Made by a program: the position numbers and the translations under genes. Shown piece by piece: positions 52,753 to 61,954 of a DNA stretch of 64,000 bases (positions are counted from its first letter, which is position 1; every line of letters starts with the position of its first letter). The notes beneath the pieces were generated by a model that worked only from the letters and a program-made list of their open reading frames with translations, did not search any database and was not told the origin of the DNA. Source of the stretch: Candidatus Pseudobacter hemicellulosilyticus (lineage in GTDB: Bacteria > Bacteroidota > Bacteroidia > Chitinophagales > Chitinophagaceae); the NCBI GenBank assembly GCA_029202545.1, contig CP119311.1:3472001-3536000 (forward strand). The letters are read 5' to 3'.

Positions 52753-53433
52753 ATGAAGAATATAAATTATATCCTGATTATAGTTCCGCTGCTGATCCTG
52801 GCAAGCTGCAGCAAGGAAGAGCTGGAGGTATGGTCAGCCACCAACAGGGTCTGGTTTGCCAATGAAGATACCCTGAAGACAGCTTCCTTTAAAAAGTTTG
52901 ACCCCGAAGTGCAGGAGATCACCGTGAGCATACCGGTTCAGATGGCGGGCAATACAGCGGACCAGGAACGGCCACTGACTGTGGAAGTGCTTTCCGATAA
53001 ACGCAATCCGCAAACCCAGTATACGATTGAAAGTATGGTAGTACCTGCTGATTCCGCCAGGGGAGTGCTGAAGCTGAAGATAAAAAAGACCGCCAACCTG
53101 GCTGAACAAACGGATACCGTGAGCTTTGTGCTGCGTTCTTCCGGGTTGTTTGAGACGGGCCTTGTCAATAACCTGAAATGCACGGTGCTGATCACCAACA
53201 AATACATTAAGCCATCCTGGTGGTATGATTACAGGTGCGGTGTCTATTCCGAAGCCAAACATGATGTCCTATTTGCCGTGTTTGATGCTGATAATGATAT
53301 CAGGGGCGGTGGCGCCAGCACCACTTCCAGCACTTCGGGCTGGACGCATGTGGATGCCTTGTACAATCTCTGGCTGCTCAATGAATATTGTGCTGCCAAC
53401 AGTCTTCCGTTTCGTTTCGCCAACGGACAGTAA
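52753..53433 (+). CDS. DUF4843 domain lipoprotein
   Basis: A 226-residue lipoprotein, lipidated Cys19 (PLLILASC). The DUF4843 fold opens with a beta-rich domain (VWFANEDTLKTASFKKFDP, VSIPVQMAGNTADQERPLTV) and ends with an aromatic and helical segment (IKPSWWYDYRCGVYSEAKH, YNLWLLNEYCAANSLPFRF). Such proteins are surface-exposed accessory subunits found right after SusC-SusD in Bacteroidota. Function is not established. It is 24 bases after susD and 24 bases before the PKD-like gene, in one operon. Confidence 0.9.
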   Translation: MKNINYILIIVPLLILASCSKEELEVWSATNRVWFANEDTLKTASFKKFDPEVQEITVSIPVQMAGNTADQERPLTVEVLSDKRNPQTQYTIESMVVPADSARGVLKLKIKKTANLAEQTDTVSFVLRSSGLFETGLVNNLKCTVLITNKYIKPSWWYDYRCGVYSEAKHDVLFAVFDADNDIRGGGASTTSSTSGWTHVDALYNLWLLNEYCAANSLPFRFANGQ

Positions 53434-53457
53434 TCGCCTACTCTTAACTGAAAAAGT

Positions 53458-55035
53458 ATGCAAACAATGAACAGGACCATCTATTTCTTACTGATAATAA
53501 TCCTTGCAGCCGGGTGCTACAAGGACAAAGGAAACTATGAATATTCCGATTTGCCGGAAGTAGCCATCACGCTGCCATTTACCACCTATGAAGTGGGCGC
53601 CGGTATGAAACTGGTGATAGACCCTGAAGTCATTACCCAGATCAGCGAATCGGATCTGAACTGGGAATGGGAAGTAGCCTATTACCCTCCGGGCACCTAT
53701 CTGACTTTTGGGAAATTTGCTGAAGGCAAAAAACTGGATCATGTGTTTAATCTGTCAACCCTGATACCTTCCACCGGGACCTACAGTATCCGTGCCCATG
53801 CCAGGCAGGTATCTACCGGCCGTGATTTTTATTCAGCTGTCACCACGCTCCGGATCACTTCGCAATACACCGGCCTGATGGTATTACATGGAAATGGAAC
53901 GCAAAGCGATATTGGCCTGCTGCAGGCAACGGATTTCCGGATCAGTGAAGGGACCATGGAAACAGTGTCTACCCCTTACCTGTATTCTGCGGCCAATAAT
54001 AACCAGAAATTACCGGGAAAAGGGTTGTCCGTCATTCAGACCTATACTTACTACCAGGGGTATGTGGACAGGGCAAAAGTAGTAGCCATTACGGACGCCG
54101 GCGGCGAATGGATCAACTATGCTGATTTTACAAAAGGAGGTGACTGGAACAGTATGTTTATGCCGGGGATCAATAAGGGACAGCCGCAGATCATGTTCCC
54201 GCAGGGCCAGAATATCTATGCAGTGGATGGAGGTCAGATCTTTGGCCGCCTCAGCAATAGTTATACGGTATTTCCTGTTCCCTCTCCTGCGGTAACGGAG
54301 TATTATGCTGCTTCGCCTTTCTTCGAGATCGGAGGCAATTATGCGATCCAGGGATTTTTCTTCGATAAAAATACCCGTGGCTTTGTAGAGTCTACGAATG
54401 CCTATTCGTTTGCCGCTTTCGGCGATAAGACCGCCAGCGGCATTTCCCAGATAGCCACCAGCAATCATTTCAATATGGCGGATATGAAGGCTGACCTCCT
54501 GCATGTTGACAGGGGAGGCAGGCAGGGCCATTTCATGGCGGTCATGAAGGAAGATGACGGGGATAAATTCCTGGCAGAGATCAACTGGTCCGCCACGGCC
54601 AATGCTGATCTGCCCTATGCCCGCTATGATATGCAGGTAATGCCGGGTATGAATGACGCTACCTTTTTTGCCTTTGGCGATAACCAGGTCACCATGTGTT
54701 ACTATGCTACGCCGTCCAAAGTATACCGTTATACTGCCATTGACGGCGCCAGTCTTTCAGGTAACTATAATGAGCTGACCCTGCAGAATGGAACCCCTAT
54801 TGTATTTGACGGGGATATCACGATGATGAAAATATTGAAACCGCTGGTGAATAATGGCGGCTCTTTCCTGGTAAATTATTACAACTATAATAAGATCATG
54901 CTGGTGGCCGTGTACAAGAACAATGTAGGCACCCTGTACAGCCTGAAGCTGGATGAGTCTACAGGTGCGGTGACCTCCTATACTACTTTCACCGGTTTTG
55001 ATAAGATCTATGATGCCAATATCAAAGGACTGTAA
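53458..55035 (+). CDS. PKD-like family lipoprotein
   Basis: A 525-residue lipoprotein (Cys20 in IIILAAGC) of the PKD-like family that accompanies DUF4843 proteins. The first domain (about 25-135) is an Ig/PKD-type sandwich with YKDKGNYEYSDLPEVAITLP and WEWEVAYYPPG. The rest has repeated strands resembling a beta-propeller (LMVLHGNGTQSDIGLL, NAYSFAAFGDKTASGI, LPYARYDMQVMPGMNDATFF). It is probably displayed on the surface as an accessory ligand-binding subunit of the SusCD complex. A second ATG at 53467 (MNRTIYF) is equally good. The gene ends at a strong hairpin. Confidence 0.88.
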   Translation: MQTMNRTIYFLLIIILAAGCYKDKGNYEYSDLPEVAITLPFTTYEVGAGMKLVIDPEVITQISESDLNWEWEVAYYPPGTYLTFGKFAEGKKLDHVFNLSTLIPSTGTYSIRAHARQVSTGRDFYSAVTTLRITSQYTGLMVLHGNGTQSDIGLLQATDFRISEGTMETVSTPYLYSAANNNQKLPGKGLSVIQTYTYYQGYVDRAKVVAITDAGGEWINYADFTKGGDWNSMFMPGINKGQPQIMFPQGQNIYAVDGGQIFGRLSNSYTVFPVPSPAVTEYYAASPFFEIGGNYAIQGFFFDKNTRGFVESTNAYSFAAFGDKTASGISQIATSNHFNMADMKADLLHVDRGGRQGHFMAVMKEDDGDKFLAEINWSATANADLPYARYDMQVMPGMNDATFFAFGDNQVTMCYYATPSKVYRYTAIDGASLSGNYNELTLQNGTPIVFDGDITMMKILKPLVNNGGSFLVNYYNYNKIMLVAVYKNNVGTLYSLKLDESTGAVTSYTTFTGFDKIYDANIKGL

Positions 55036-55067
55036 ATAATATCCATTTGCTCATGTGCTGCACTTTC

Positions 55068-55105
55068 AGCCGGGGGATTTCCCCCGGCTTTAGCCCCTTT
55101 TTGCC
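55068..55105 (+). terminator. Hairpin terminator inside the SusCD cluster
   Basis: AGCCGGGGG (55068-55076) and CCCCCGGCT (55081-55089) pair perfectly around ATTT; a T-rich tract (TTAGCCCCTTTTT) follows. It separates the SusCD-lipoprotein half from the VCBS/ABC/TlpA half and probably lowers expression of the latter. Confidence 0.8.
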
Positions 55106-55132
55106 ATGAAAAAAAATCAATCTATAAAATGA
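55106..55132 (+). CDS. Possible 8-codon leader peptide coupled to the VCBS gene
   Basis: ATG at 55106 opens an 8-codon frame (MKKNQSIK) whose TGA overlaps the next gene's ATG as ATGA (55129-55132). Such overlaps usually mark translational coupling. It is short enough to be chance. Confidence 0.2.
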   Translation: MKKNQSIK

Positions 55133-57003
55133 GGAAGACAAGCTGTTTGTTCGCTGCTGTGATGGGCCTGCTATTGCAGGCTGAAGCACAGCGGCCTGAA
55201 GACAAGACCAGGTCCACGGGATTTCCTGTATTCCCTGTTATTACCAATGCGGCTATTCCCGGTGCGCCCATGCTGGGCCAGCCTGTCCTGATCACCGGTA
55301 CACAGCAGGAGATCAGGACTGAAAAGCACGGCCTCGTATATCCCCTGCTGTATGACTGGAACAAAGATGGGAAACCGGACCTGCTGCTGGGGGAGTTTGA
55401 GACCGGTCAGACAGGATCAGATATAAAGGTTTACCTGAATGAAGGCAGTGCTAAAAAGCCCAGGTTCTCCGGGAAATATGTCTATGCAAAGGATATCCAG
55501 GGAGATACCATGACCACCCACCAGTGGTGCTGCATCGGCACCCATCCAAGACTGGCCGATCTTAATAATGACGGTATCCCGGATCTGCTGTCGGGCCAGT
55601 ATAACCCGGGAAAGATCAACTGGTGGCCCGGCGCCAAAGCAGGTTTTGCGTCCCGTCGCTTTGTGGACCAGGAGGGCTATGCAGAGGGTGCAAGGCTGCA
55701 AACCAATGCTGACCAGCTGAGCCCGGATGCACTGATGTACTGGAATTATTCTTCAGCCGGTTTTGCGGATATGAACGGGGATGGGCTGGTGGATATGGTA
55801 GTGGGCGGCGCCAGTATCTCCGAATTGCGTGTGGCGTTGAATACCGGCACGGCGGATCAGCCAAAGTTTGGTCTGCGGAAAAATTTACTGGGAATAGACG
55901 GCCTGCCTCTGTCCGTGGTAAAACCTTCTGCCAAAGAAACAGCCGCCGCCAGCCGGTCTTTTAAAATGCCGCACTATGCAGGCGTACAGAAAACTTTTAT
56001 GACGCCGGTAGACTGGGATGCTGATGGTGTCATTGACCTGCTGGTAACGCATCTGTATGGCGATGTTTCCACCAAAGATCCGGTAGTGTTCTTCAGGGGC
56101 GTTCAGACAGATAAAGGATTAAGATTTGAAGAAGCCAGGCCATTGTTCACAGCTGAACAGGCCAGGAAGACCTTCCCCGGCTGCCAGCCCAATATTACCG
56201 TGGCCGATTACAATGGTGATGGCGTAATGGACCTGATCATCGGTATTTCCCTGCCCACTGTTAACGGCTTCAATATTGATACTGCGGTAGCCTGGAGTTA
56301 TCTCCATGACCTGGGCATTGAAGCCCCGGGAAAAGATGCCGGCAGGGCCATTGAATGGGAGGGCTCCATGGAAAAGATCATTCAGAAAGTGGAGGCCAAT
56401 GAAGGCATGAGAAGGTATTACCTGGGAAAACTCACAGACTATAAATACCTCACACTCCGGCACAGGGGCTATGTATATGTTATGTATGGGAAGAAGAATC
56501 CCGTAAAAGCCACGCCTGTCAAAGGGGTACTGGCAAAAGAGGAAGTAAGGGTTCGGAACGAAGTAGTGAAAGCTGACGCGGGCGAAGGACCAGTCAGGTT
56601 CGCGGTTAAAGGTCCCGGTGCGGTCAGGTTCAATGATACCGGCCGTATTGAAGTGCGTTTCAGCTTTGATGAAGGCTGGTATGGCTATGCCGCCACGCCC
56701 GCCAATATTGCCGCGGGCTGGATCCCCACCCAGGTGGAATACGTGCTGCCGGCAGGTTTTGAGAAAACCGGCGATCCCGTGCTTCCCCCATCTGTTCCCA
56801 AGGGAGGCGCTGAAGTGTATAAAGGCGGTGAAGTAGTTTTTTACCAGGGTTTCAGGTATACCGGCATGGACAGTGAAGGCAGGGCGGAGAAGCCCGGCCA
56901 AAAAGCGCTCCGGGTAACGGTGCATTACCAGACCTGCGATGAGGAAAAATGCCTGCCACCTGAAACCGCGGAAGTGGACCTGAAAGTGAACACGGGGTAC
57001 TGA
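55129..57003 (+). CDS. Exported VCBS/FG-GAP-repeat protein with DsbD-like C-terminal domain
   Basis: A 624-residue secreted protein, signal peptide about 1-20. The main part (about 25-475) is a VCBS/FG-GAP-type beta-propeller with five calcium-loop repeats: DWNKDGKPDLLLGE, DLNNDGIPDLLSGQ, DMNGDGLVDMVVG, DWDADGVIDLLVT and DYNGDGVMDLIIG. A Cys-Cys pair lies in HQWCCIGTHPRLAD. The last 120 residues (VKGPGAVRFNDTGRIEVRF onward) resemble the N-terminal sensor domain of DsbD, with a C-x4-C motif CDEEKC followed by LPPE. The paralogue at 60511-61938 lacks this tail. It is followed by ABC transporter and TlpA genes, suggesting a periplasmic or surface redox role. Confidence 0.85.
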   Translation: MRKTSCLFAAVMGLLLQAEAQRPEDKTRSTGFPVFPVITNAAIPGAPMLGQPVLITGTQQEIRTEKHGLVYPLLYDWNKDGKPDLLLGEFETGQTGSDIKVYLNEGSAKKPRFSGKYVYAKDIQGDTMTTHQWCCIGTHPRLADLNNDGIPDLLSGQYNPGKINWWPGAKAGFASRRFVDQEGYAEGARLQTNADQLSPDALMYWNYSSAGFADMNGDGLVDMVVGGASISELRVALNTGTADQPKFGLRKNLLGIDGLPLSVVKPSAKETAAASRSFKMPHYAGVQKTFMTPVDWDADGVIDLLVTHLYGDVSTKDPVVFFRGVQTDKGLRFEEARPLFTAEQARKTFPGCQPNITVADYNGDGVMDLIIGISLPTVNGFNIDTAVAWSYLHDLGIEAPGKDAGRAIEWEGSMEKIIQKVEANEGMRRYYLGKLTDYKYLTLRHRGYVYVMYGKKNPVKATPVKGVLAKEEVRVRNEVVKADAGEGPVRFAVKGPGAVRFNDTGRIEVRFSFDEGWYGYAATPANIAAGWIPTQVEYVLPAGFEKTGDPVLPPSVPKGGAEVYKGGEVVFYQGFRYTGMDSEGRAEKPGQKALRVTVHYQTCDEEKCLPPETAEVDLKVNTGY

Positions 57004-57072
57004 TCCGCCGGCTATAACCGGTGAAGCGTGCTTCTCTCCCATACTATAACATCAATCATCAATTTATAAGGA

Positions 57073-57999
57073 ATGCAAGAACCTATTGTTAAGATCGAAA
57101 AGCTGTCGCACCGCTATGCCAGCTCCTGGGCCATACGCGATATCAATATGGAGATAGGTCCCAACGGTATTGTTGGCCTGCTGGGCTCCAATGGCGCAGG
57201 TAAGTCTACCACCATGAATATCCTCTGTGGTGCGCTCAACCAGACTGAAGGCAATGTATATATCAATGGCATCAATATGCGGGAACATCCCGAACGCGCC
57301 AAACAGGAGATCGGCTTCCTGCCGCAGAATCCGCCTTTATATGTGGACCTGACGGTGGATGAGTACCTGTATTACTGTGCGGGCCTCCGCAGGATGGCGA
57401 AAAATTCCGTGGATGGCGCAGTGAAAGAAGCCAAGGAACGATGCGGCATAGCTCATTTCAGCAGCCGGCTGATCAAAAATCTTTCCGGTGGTTACCGGCA
57501 GCGGGTGGGTATTGCGCAGGCTATTGTTCACAAGCCAAAGCTGGTAGTGCTGGATGAACCTACCAATGGGCTTGATCCCAACCAGATCATTGAAGTGCGT
57601 TCGCTGATCAAAGAGATCGCCAGCGACCGGGCCGTGATCTTTTCTTCCCATATCCTGTCGGAAATACAGCTGCTCTGCAAAGAGATCAGGATGATTGAAA
57701 GCGGGCGCATTGTTTTCTCTGATACCATGGATGCATTCAACAACTACGTGGAGCCGCACAGTATGCTGATCCATTTTGAAAATCCGCCGTCTGCCGCAGA
57801 ATTGCAGCAGGTGCAGGGCGTCACCCGCGTAGATTATCTCACGGAGCGCCAGGTGCGGGTTTACTTCAGCGGTGACCAGGAGATCACGGAAAGACTGGTG
57901 GTGGCCAGTGTGCAAAATGGCTGGCGCCTGCGGGAGATCAATCTTGACAAAACAGCGCTGGATGAGATCTTCAAACAATTATCCACCCAACGAAACTAA
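57073..57999 (+). CDS. ABC transporter ATP-binding protein (GldA-like)
   Basis: A 308-residue ABC ATPase. Walker A is GSNGAGKST (residues 38-46), the Q-loop is FLPQNPPLYVDLTVDEYLY, the signature is LSGGYRQR, Walker B is LVVLDEPTNGLDP and the switch histidine is in SSHILSEIQ. The C-terminal 80 residues form the accessory domain usual in GldA/NosF-like ATPases. It drives the membrane protein encoded 26 bases downstream. GldA-type annotation does not prove a gliding role, since such pairs occur in many Bacteroidota clusters. Confidence 0.95.
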   Translation: MQEPIVKIEKLSHRYASSWAIRDINMEIGPNGIVGLLGSNGAGKSTTMNILCGALNQTEGNVYINGINMREHPERAKQEIGFLPQNPPLYVDLTVDEYLYYCAGLRRMAKNSVDGAVKEAKERCGIAHFSSRLIKNLSGGYRQRVGIAQAIVHKPKLVVLDEPTNGLDPNQIIEVRSLIKEIASDRAVIFSSHILSEIQLLCKEIRMIESGRIVFSDTMDAFNNYVEPHSMLIHFENPPSAAELQQVQGVTRVDYLTERQVRVYFSGDQEITERLVVASVQNGWRLREINLDKTALDEIFKQLSTQRN

Positions 58000-58025
58000 T
58001 TCCGGCCCTTCCAATACTATATATC

Positions 58026-60443
58026 ATGAAAGTCATTCTTAAAATAGCAAAAACGGAGCTGCGTACTTTGTTCTATTCTCCCATCGCCTGGTTCCTGATG
58101 ATCGTATTCCTGATCCAGTGTGGCATTGTTTACCTGGGTCAGCTGGATATGGTGACCCGGCAGATTGAAATGTCCGGTAATGTGGGCGAATTCTTTACCA
58201 GCGTCACCAACTGGGTCTTTCTCAGCCAGCAGGGATTGTTTGGCAATATCATGCAGAACCTGTACCTCTATATGCCCTTGCTGACCATGAGCCTGATCAG
58301 CCGGGAACTTAGCAGCGGCACTATTAAGCTGCTGTATTCATCTCCCATCAAAGTGTATGAGATCGTATTCGGCAAATACATTGCCATGCTTATCTACAGC
58401 CTGGTGCTGGTGGCCATCCTGGGCATTTTCCTGGTAGCGGGCATGTCCCATATACAGCATCCGGAAACCGGCATGCTGTTATCGGCTATGCTGGGTTTCT
58501 TCCTGTTGCTGCTGGCCTATTCCGCCATTGGCCTGTTCATGAGCTGCCTGACCAGTTACCAGGTGGTGGCTGCTATCAGCACTTTTGTCATGATCGGGAT
58601 ACTCAGTTATATCGGCCGGCTCTGGCAGGATATTGATTTTGTCCGGGAGCTGACCTATTACCTGGCTATTAACGGCCGTACCCAGAAAATGCTTTCCGGC
58701 CTGATCACTACCAAGGACCTGTTTTACTTTGTGATCATCGTCTACATTTTCCTGGGCCTCAGTATTTACAGGATCAGGTCCGGTATGGAATCCAAACCGG
58801 CCATGGTCAAGGCCGGCCGTTACCTGGCTGTAGTGGCTTCTGCGCTGCTGTTCGGCTACCTGACCTCTATCCCCGGTTTTATCGGTTACTGGGATACCAC
58901 GCAGGATAAATCAAGGACACTCACCCCACGTGTACAGCAGATAGTGAAAGAATTGGGGGACGAACCATTGGAAGTGACGGCCTATGCCAACCTGCTGGAC
59001 AATTTCTTTTACCTGGGCAGTCCCACTTCCTATAACAGCAACCAGTCCCGCTGGGAATCCTATCTGCGGTTCAAACACAATATCAAGCTGGACATTGTGC
59101 GGTACTACGACAGTGTGCCCGGCCCCATGATGAAACGTTATCCGGGTAAAACGCTGAAAGAAGTGGCGGATCAGTTTGCTAAAAGTCGTGATGTAGAACT
59201 GAAAGGCCTGCTGACTCCCCAGGAGATCCGTAAAATGGTTGACCTGCGCGGAGAGAATAACCGCTATGTGATGCAGCTGAAATGGAAAGGCCGCAGCACT
59301 TACCTGCGGGTATTTGATGATATGATTGTATGGCCTACGGAAACGGAAGTGGCGGCCGCCTTGCAGCGCTTGCAGCAGGCCAGTCTGCCCAGGATCGCTT
59401 TTGTGACCGGTAACCTGGAAAGGGAGATTGATAAAAGCGGCGACCGGGATTACAAGACACTGACCAATACGCCTACTTTCCGGTATTCCCTGATCAACCA
59501 GGGCTTTGATGTGCTGAGCGTATCGCTGGAGACCCAGGATATCCCGGAGAATATTTCAGCATTGGTGCTGGCTGATCCCAAAATTGATCTGCCCCCGGCT
59601 GTCCTGCAAAAGCTGAAAGCCTATATCGGCCAGGGAGGCAACCTGTTGATTGCAGGTGAACCAGGCAAACAGGCGGTACTGAATCCGTTGCTGCAGGAAC
59701 TGGGCGTACAACTGAATGAAGGTACCCTTATCCAGTCCAGCCGGAACGATGCGCCCAATTTTGTATCCGCCTATGTGCAGAAAGAAGCCGCACCTTTTTA
59801 TAAGCTCCTGGAAGGGACCATTGAAGACAGCCTCCGGCTTACCATGCCTGGTGCGGTGGGGCTCAGCTATAACGCTGGCGGTCCTTTTACTGTATTGCCA
59901 TTGGTGAAAACACATCCCCGTACTTCCTGGAACCGGACAAGGCCCCTGGACCTGGAGACCATGATCAATGCCAGGGTATCCTTTGATGATAAAGATGAAG
60001 AGAATGATTCCAGGAGAGGAGGCATGTATATGGGCTATGGCGGGGAAGAACAGCCGAAACGCTCCCGCCGGGATAGCCTGGGTACTGTTCTTTTCTCTGC
60101 CGCAGAAGGTGATACAAAAGGGCCGTTCACTACGGTAGTGGGGCTTTCCCGCAAGGTCAACGGCAAGGAGCAGCGGATAGTAGTGGCGGGTGATGCCGAT
60201 TTCCTGAGCAATAAGGAAATGGGCCGGCAAAGAACGGCCAACTTTGTGTTCAGCACTTCTTTATTCCGCTGGATGAGCGGCGGTGAATTCCCGATAGATA
60301 CCAGTCGCCCGGATGCGCGCGACAAAAAAGTCAACACCACTATTGAAAAGGTGAAATTCCTGCGGGTGATATACCTGTGGGTACTGCCCGGACTGCTGCT
60401 GGCTGGGGGCACGGTATTGCTGATCAGGCGTAAAAAGAAATAA
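58026..60443 (+). CDS. Fused ABC permease/GldG-type auxiliary protein
   Basis: An 805-residue fusion. Residues 1-250 are an ABC-2 type permease with six membrane segments (starting near AWFLMIVFLIQCGIVYLG). A seventh helix (about 262-282, YLAVVASALLFGYLTSIPGF) begins a GldG-like auxiliary region, whose large periplasmic domain (about 290-770) has LTPRVQQIVKELGDEPLEVT and a ...LIAGEPGKQAVLNPLLQELG motif. A final helix and basic tail (VLPGLLLAGGTVLLIRRKKK) anchor it. In Flavobacterium, GldF and GldG are separate proteins; here they are one. With the ATPase upstream it likely exports or processes an envelope substrate. Confidence 0.92.
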   Translation: MKVILKIAKTELRTLFYSPIAWFLMIVFLIQCGIVYLGQLDMVTRQIEMSGNVGEFFTSVTNWVFLSQQGLFGNIMQNLYLYMPLLTMSLISRELSSGTIKLLYSSPIKVYEIVFGKYIAMLIYSLVLVAILGIFLVAGMSHIQHPETGMLLSAMLGFFLLLLAYSAIGLFMSCLTSYQVVAAISTFVMIGILSYIGRLWQDIDFVRELTYYLAINGRTQKMLSGLITTKDLFYFVIIVYIFLGLSIYRIRSGMESKPAMVKAGRYLAVVASALLFGYLTSIPGFIGYWDTTQDKSRTLTPRVQQIVKELGDEPLEVTAYANLLDNFFYLGSPTSYNSNQSRWESYLRFKHNIKLDIVRYYDSVPGPMMKRYPGKTLKEVADQFAKSRDVELKGLLTPQEIRKMVDLRGENNRYVMQLKWKGRSTYLRVFDDMIVWPTETEVAAALQRLQQASLPRIAFVTGNLEREIDKSGDRDYKTLTNTPTFRYSLINQGFDVLSVSLETQDIPENISALVLADPKIDLPPAVLQKLKAYIGQGGNLLIAGEPGKQAVLNPLLQELGVQLNEGTLIQSSRNDAPNFVSAYVQKEAAPFYKLLEGTIEDSLRLTMPGAVGLSYNAGGPFTVLPLVKTHPRTSWNRTRPLDLETMINARVSFDDKDEENDSRRGGMYMGYGGEEQPKRSRRDSLGTVLFSAAEGDTKGPFTTVVGLSRKVNGKEQRIVVAGDADFLSNKEMGRQRTANFVFSTSLFRWMSGGEFPIDTSRPDARDKKVNTTIEKVKFLRVIYLWVLPGLLLAGGTVLLIRRKKK

Positions 60444-60510
60444 TACTTACCAGGGAGCGGGCCGCTGTAGTCCACCATTGGTTCGCTCCCAAAAATAAAT
60501 TCCTGAAAAT

Positions 60511-61938
60511 ATGAAGCAGTTATTTCCCTTACTGGCTATAGCCCTGCTGCCTGGCTTATTGCAGGCGCAGTCGCCGGACGACAAGGTCCGGTCTACAGGC
60601 TTCCCGGTATTCCCTAAAATTATCAATACGGTTATTCCCGGCGCGCCGCTGCTGGATCAGCCGGTGCTGATCACAGGAACGCAGCAGGAGATCCGGACGG
60701 AGAAACATGGACTGGCTTATCCTGCTTTCTTCGACTGGAACAAGGATGGAAAGATGGACCTGCTGCTGGGTGAATTTGAGACCGGGCAGACAGGATCGGA
60801 TATAAAGGTTTTCCTGAATGAAGGGACCAATAAAGCACCCAGGTATTCCGGCAACTATTTCTATGCCCGTGATGCCCGGGGCGATACCATGACCTCTTAC
60901 CAGTGGTGTTGCATCGGCACCCATCCGCGCTTTGCAGACCTGGACAATGATGGGTACCTGGATATGTTGTCCGGGCAGTATAATCCCGGCCTTATCAACT
61001 GGTGGCGGGGCGGGAAGGATGGCTTTGCTTCCCGGCAGTTTGTAGACCAGGAAGGACTGGTCAACAATGGCAAAGGCAACCTGGGCTCGGGTACTTCCGA
61101 ACTGGACCCGAAGGATAACCGGTACTGGAATTATACGTCGGCCGGTTTTGCGGATTTCAACGGCGACGGCCTTACAGACTTATTTGTGGGTGGCTTTGGA
61201 GAATTGAAGGTGGCTTTAAATACCGGTACCAGGGAGCAACCAAAATTCGGGCTGCGCCAGTACCTGCTGGGATTGGATGGATTGCCCTTGTCTGTGGTGG
61301 GTAAGCCAACTGCAGAAGAGGTAAAGAAAGCAGGTGAGGAGCGAAGATCGGTTTCCTTTTCCGGAGTGATCAAAAGTTTTGTGACGCCGGTAGACTGGGA
61401 CAACGATGGGGTGCTGGACCTGCTGGTCACTCATTTATACGGGGATAAGAAAACAAAGGATCCGGTTGTTTTTTTCCGGGGTGTTAAAACTACCCTTGGG
61501 CTCCGCTTTGAAGCTGCAAAACCCTTGTTTACCGTTCCGGATGTGTACAAAACCTTTCCCGGCTGCCAACCCAATATCACGGTGGTGGATTACAATAATG
61601 ACGGCGTGAAGGACCTGGTCATCGGGCTTTCGCTGCCTACGGTGAACGGTTATGCCATTGATTCTATTGCGTCCTGGGGATACCTGAAAGATTTTGGTTT
61701 GCAGGCGCCGGGCAAAGATCCTGGTCGTATGACTGAATGGGAAGGAGGGCTTGAAAAGGTAATGAAAAAAATAGCCGACAAACCGGAGTACAAAGGGTAC
61801 TTTCTTGGAAAGTTCACTGATTATAAATACCTGACCCTCCGGCATCGTGGGTATGTATACGTGATGTTGGGTAAAAAGAATCCACAGAAAGCGGTACCTG
61901 TAAAAGATGCTGTGGCCGAAGCGGTGCGTATTGACTAA
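60511..61938 (+). CDS. Exported VCBS/FG-GAP-repeat protein (paralogue without DsbD-like tail)
   Basis: A 475-residue secreted protein, signal peptide about 1-20 (LLAIALLPGLLQAQ). It is a close paralogue of the protein at 55129-57003 over the whole propeller (shared STGFPVFP, LITGTQQEIRTEKHGL, WCCIGTHPRFADL, and calcium loops such as DWNKDGKMDLLLGE and DYNNDGVKDLVIG). It stops where the paralogue gains its DsbD-like domain, ending VAEAVRID. The two copies bracket the ABC transporter genes. It is followed 16 bases later by a TlpA-type thioredoxin gene. Confidence 0.85.
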   Translation: MKQLFPLLAIALLPGLLQAQSPDDKVRSTGFPVFPKIINTVIPGAPLLDQPVLITGTQQEIRTEKHGLAYPAFFDWNKDGKMDLLLGEFETGQTGSDIKVFLNEGTNKAPRYSGNYFYARDARGDTMTSYQWCCIGTHPRFADLDNDGYLDMLSGQYNPGLINWWRGGKDGFASRQFVDQEGLVNNGKGNLGSGTSELDPKDNRYWNYTSAGFADFNGDGLTDLFVGGFGELKVALNTGTREQPKFGLRQYLLGLDGLPLSVVGKPTAEEVKKAGEERRSVSFSGVIKSFVTPVDWDNDGVLDLLVTHLYGDKKTKDPVVFFRGVKTTLGLRFEAAKPLFTVPDVYKTFPGCQPNITVVDYNNDGVKDLVIGLSLPTVNGYAIDSIASWGYLKDFGLQAPGKDPGRMTEWEGGLEKVMKKIADKPEYKGYFLGKFTDYKYLTLRHRGYVYVMLGKKNPQKAVPVKDAVAEAVRID

Positions 61939-61954
61939 TGAATAACAGTAAAGA

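Noticed and set aside
57073..60443. Calling the ABC pair a gliding motility system (gldA/gldFG)
   Set aside because: No other gld or spr genes are present, and GldA/GldG-like pairs are common outside gliding. Only similarity is claimed.
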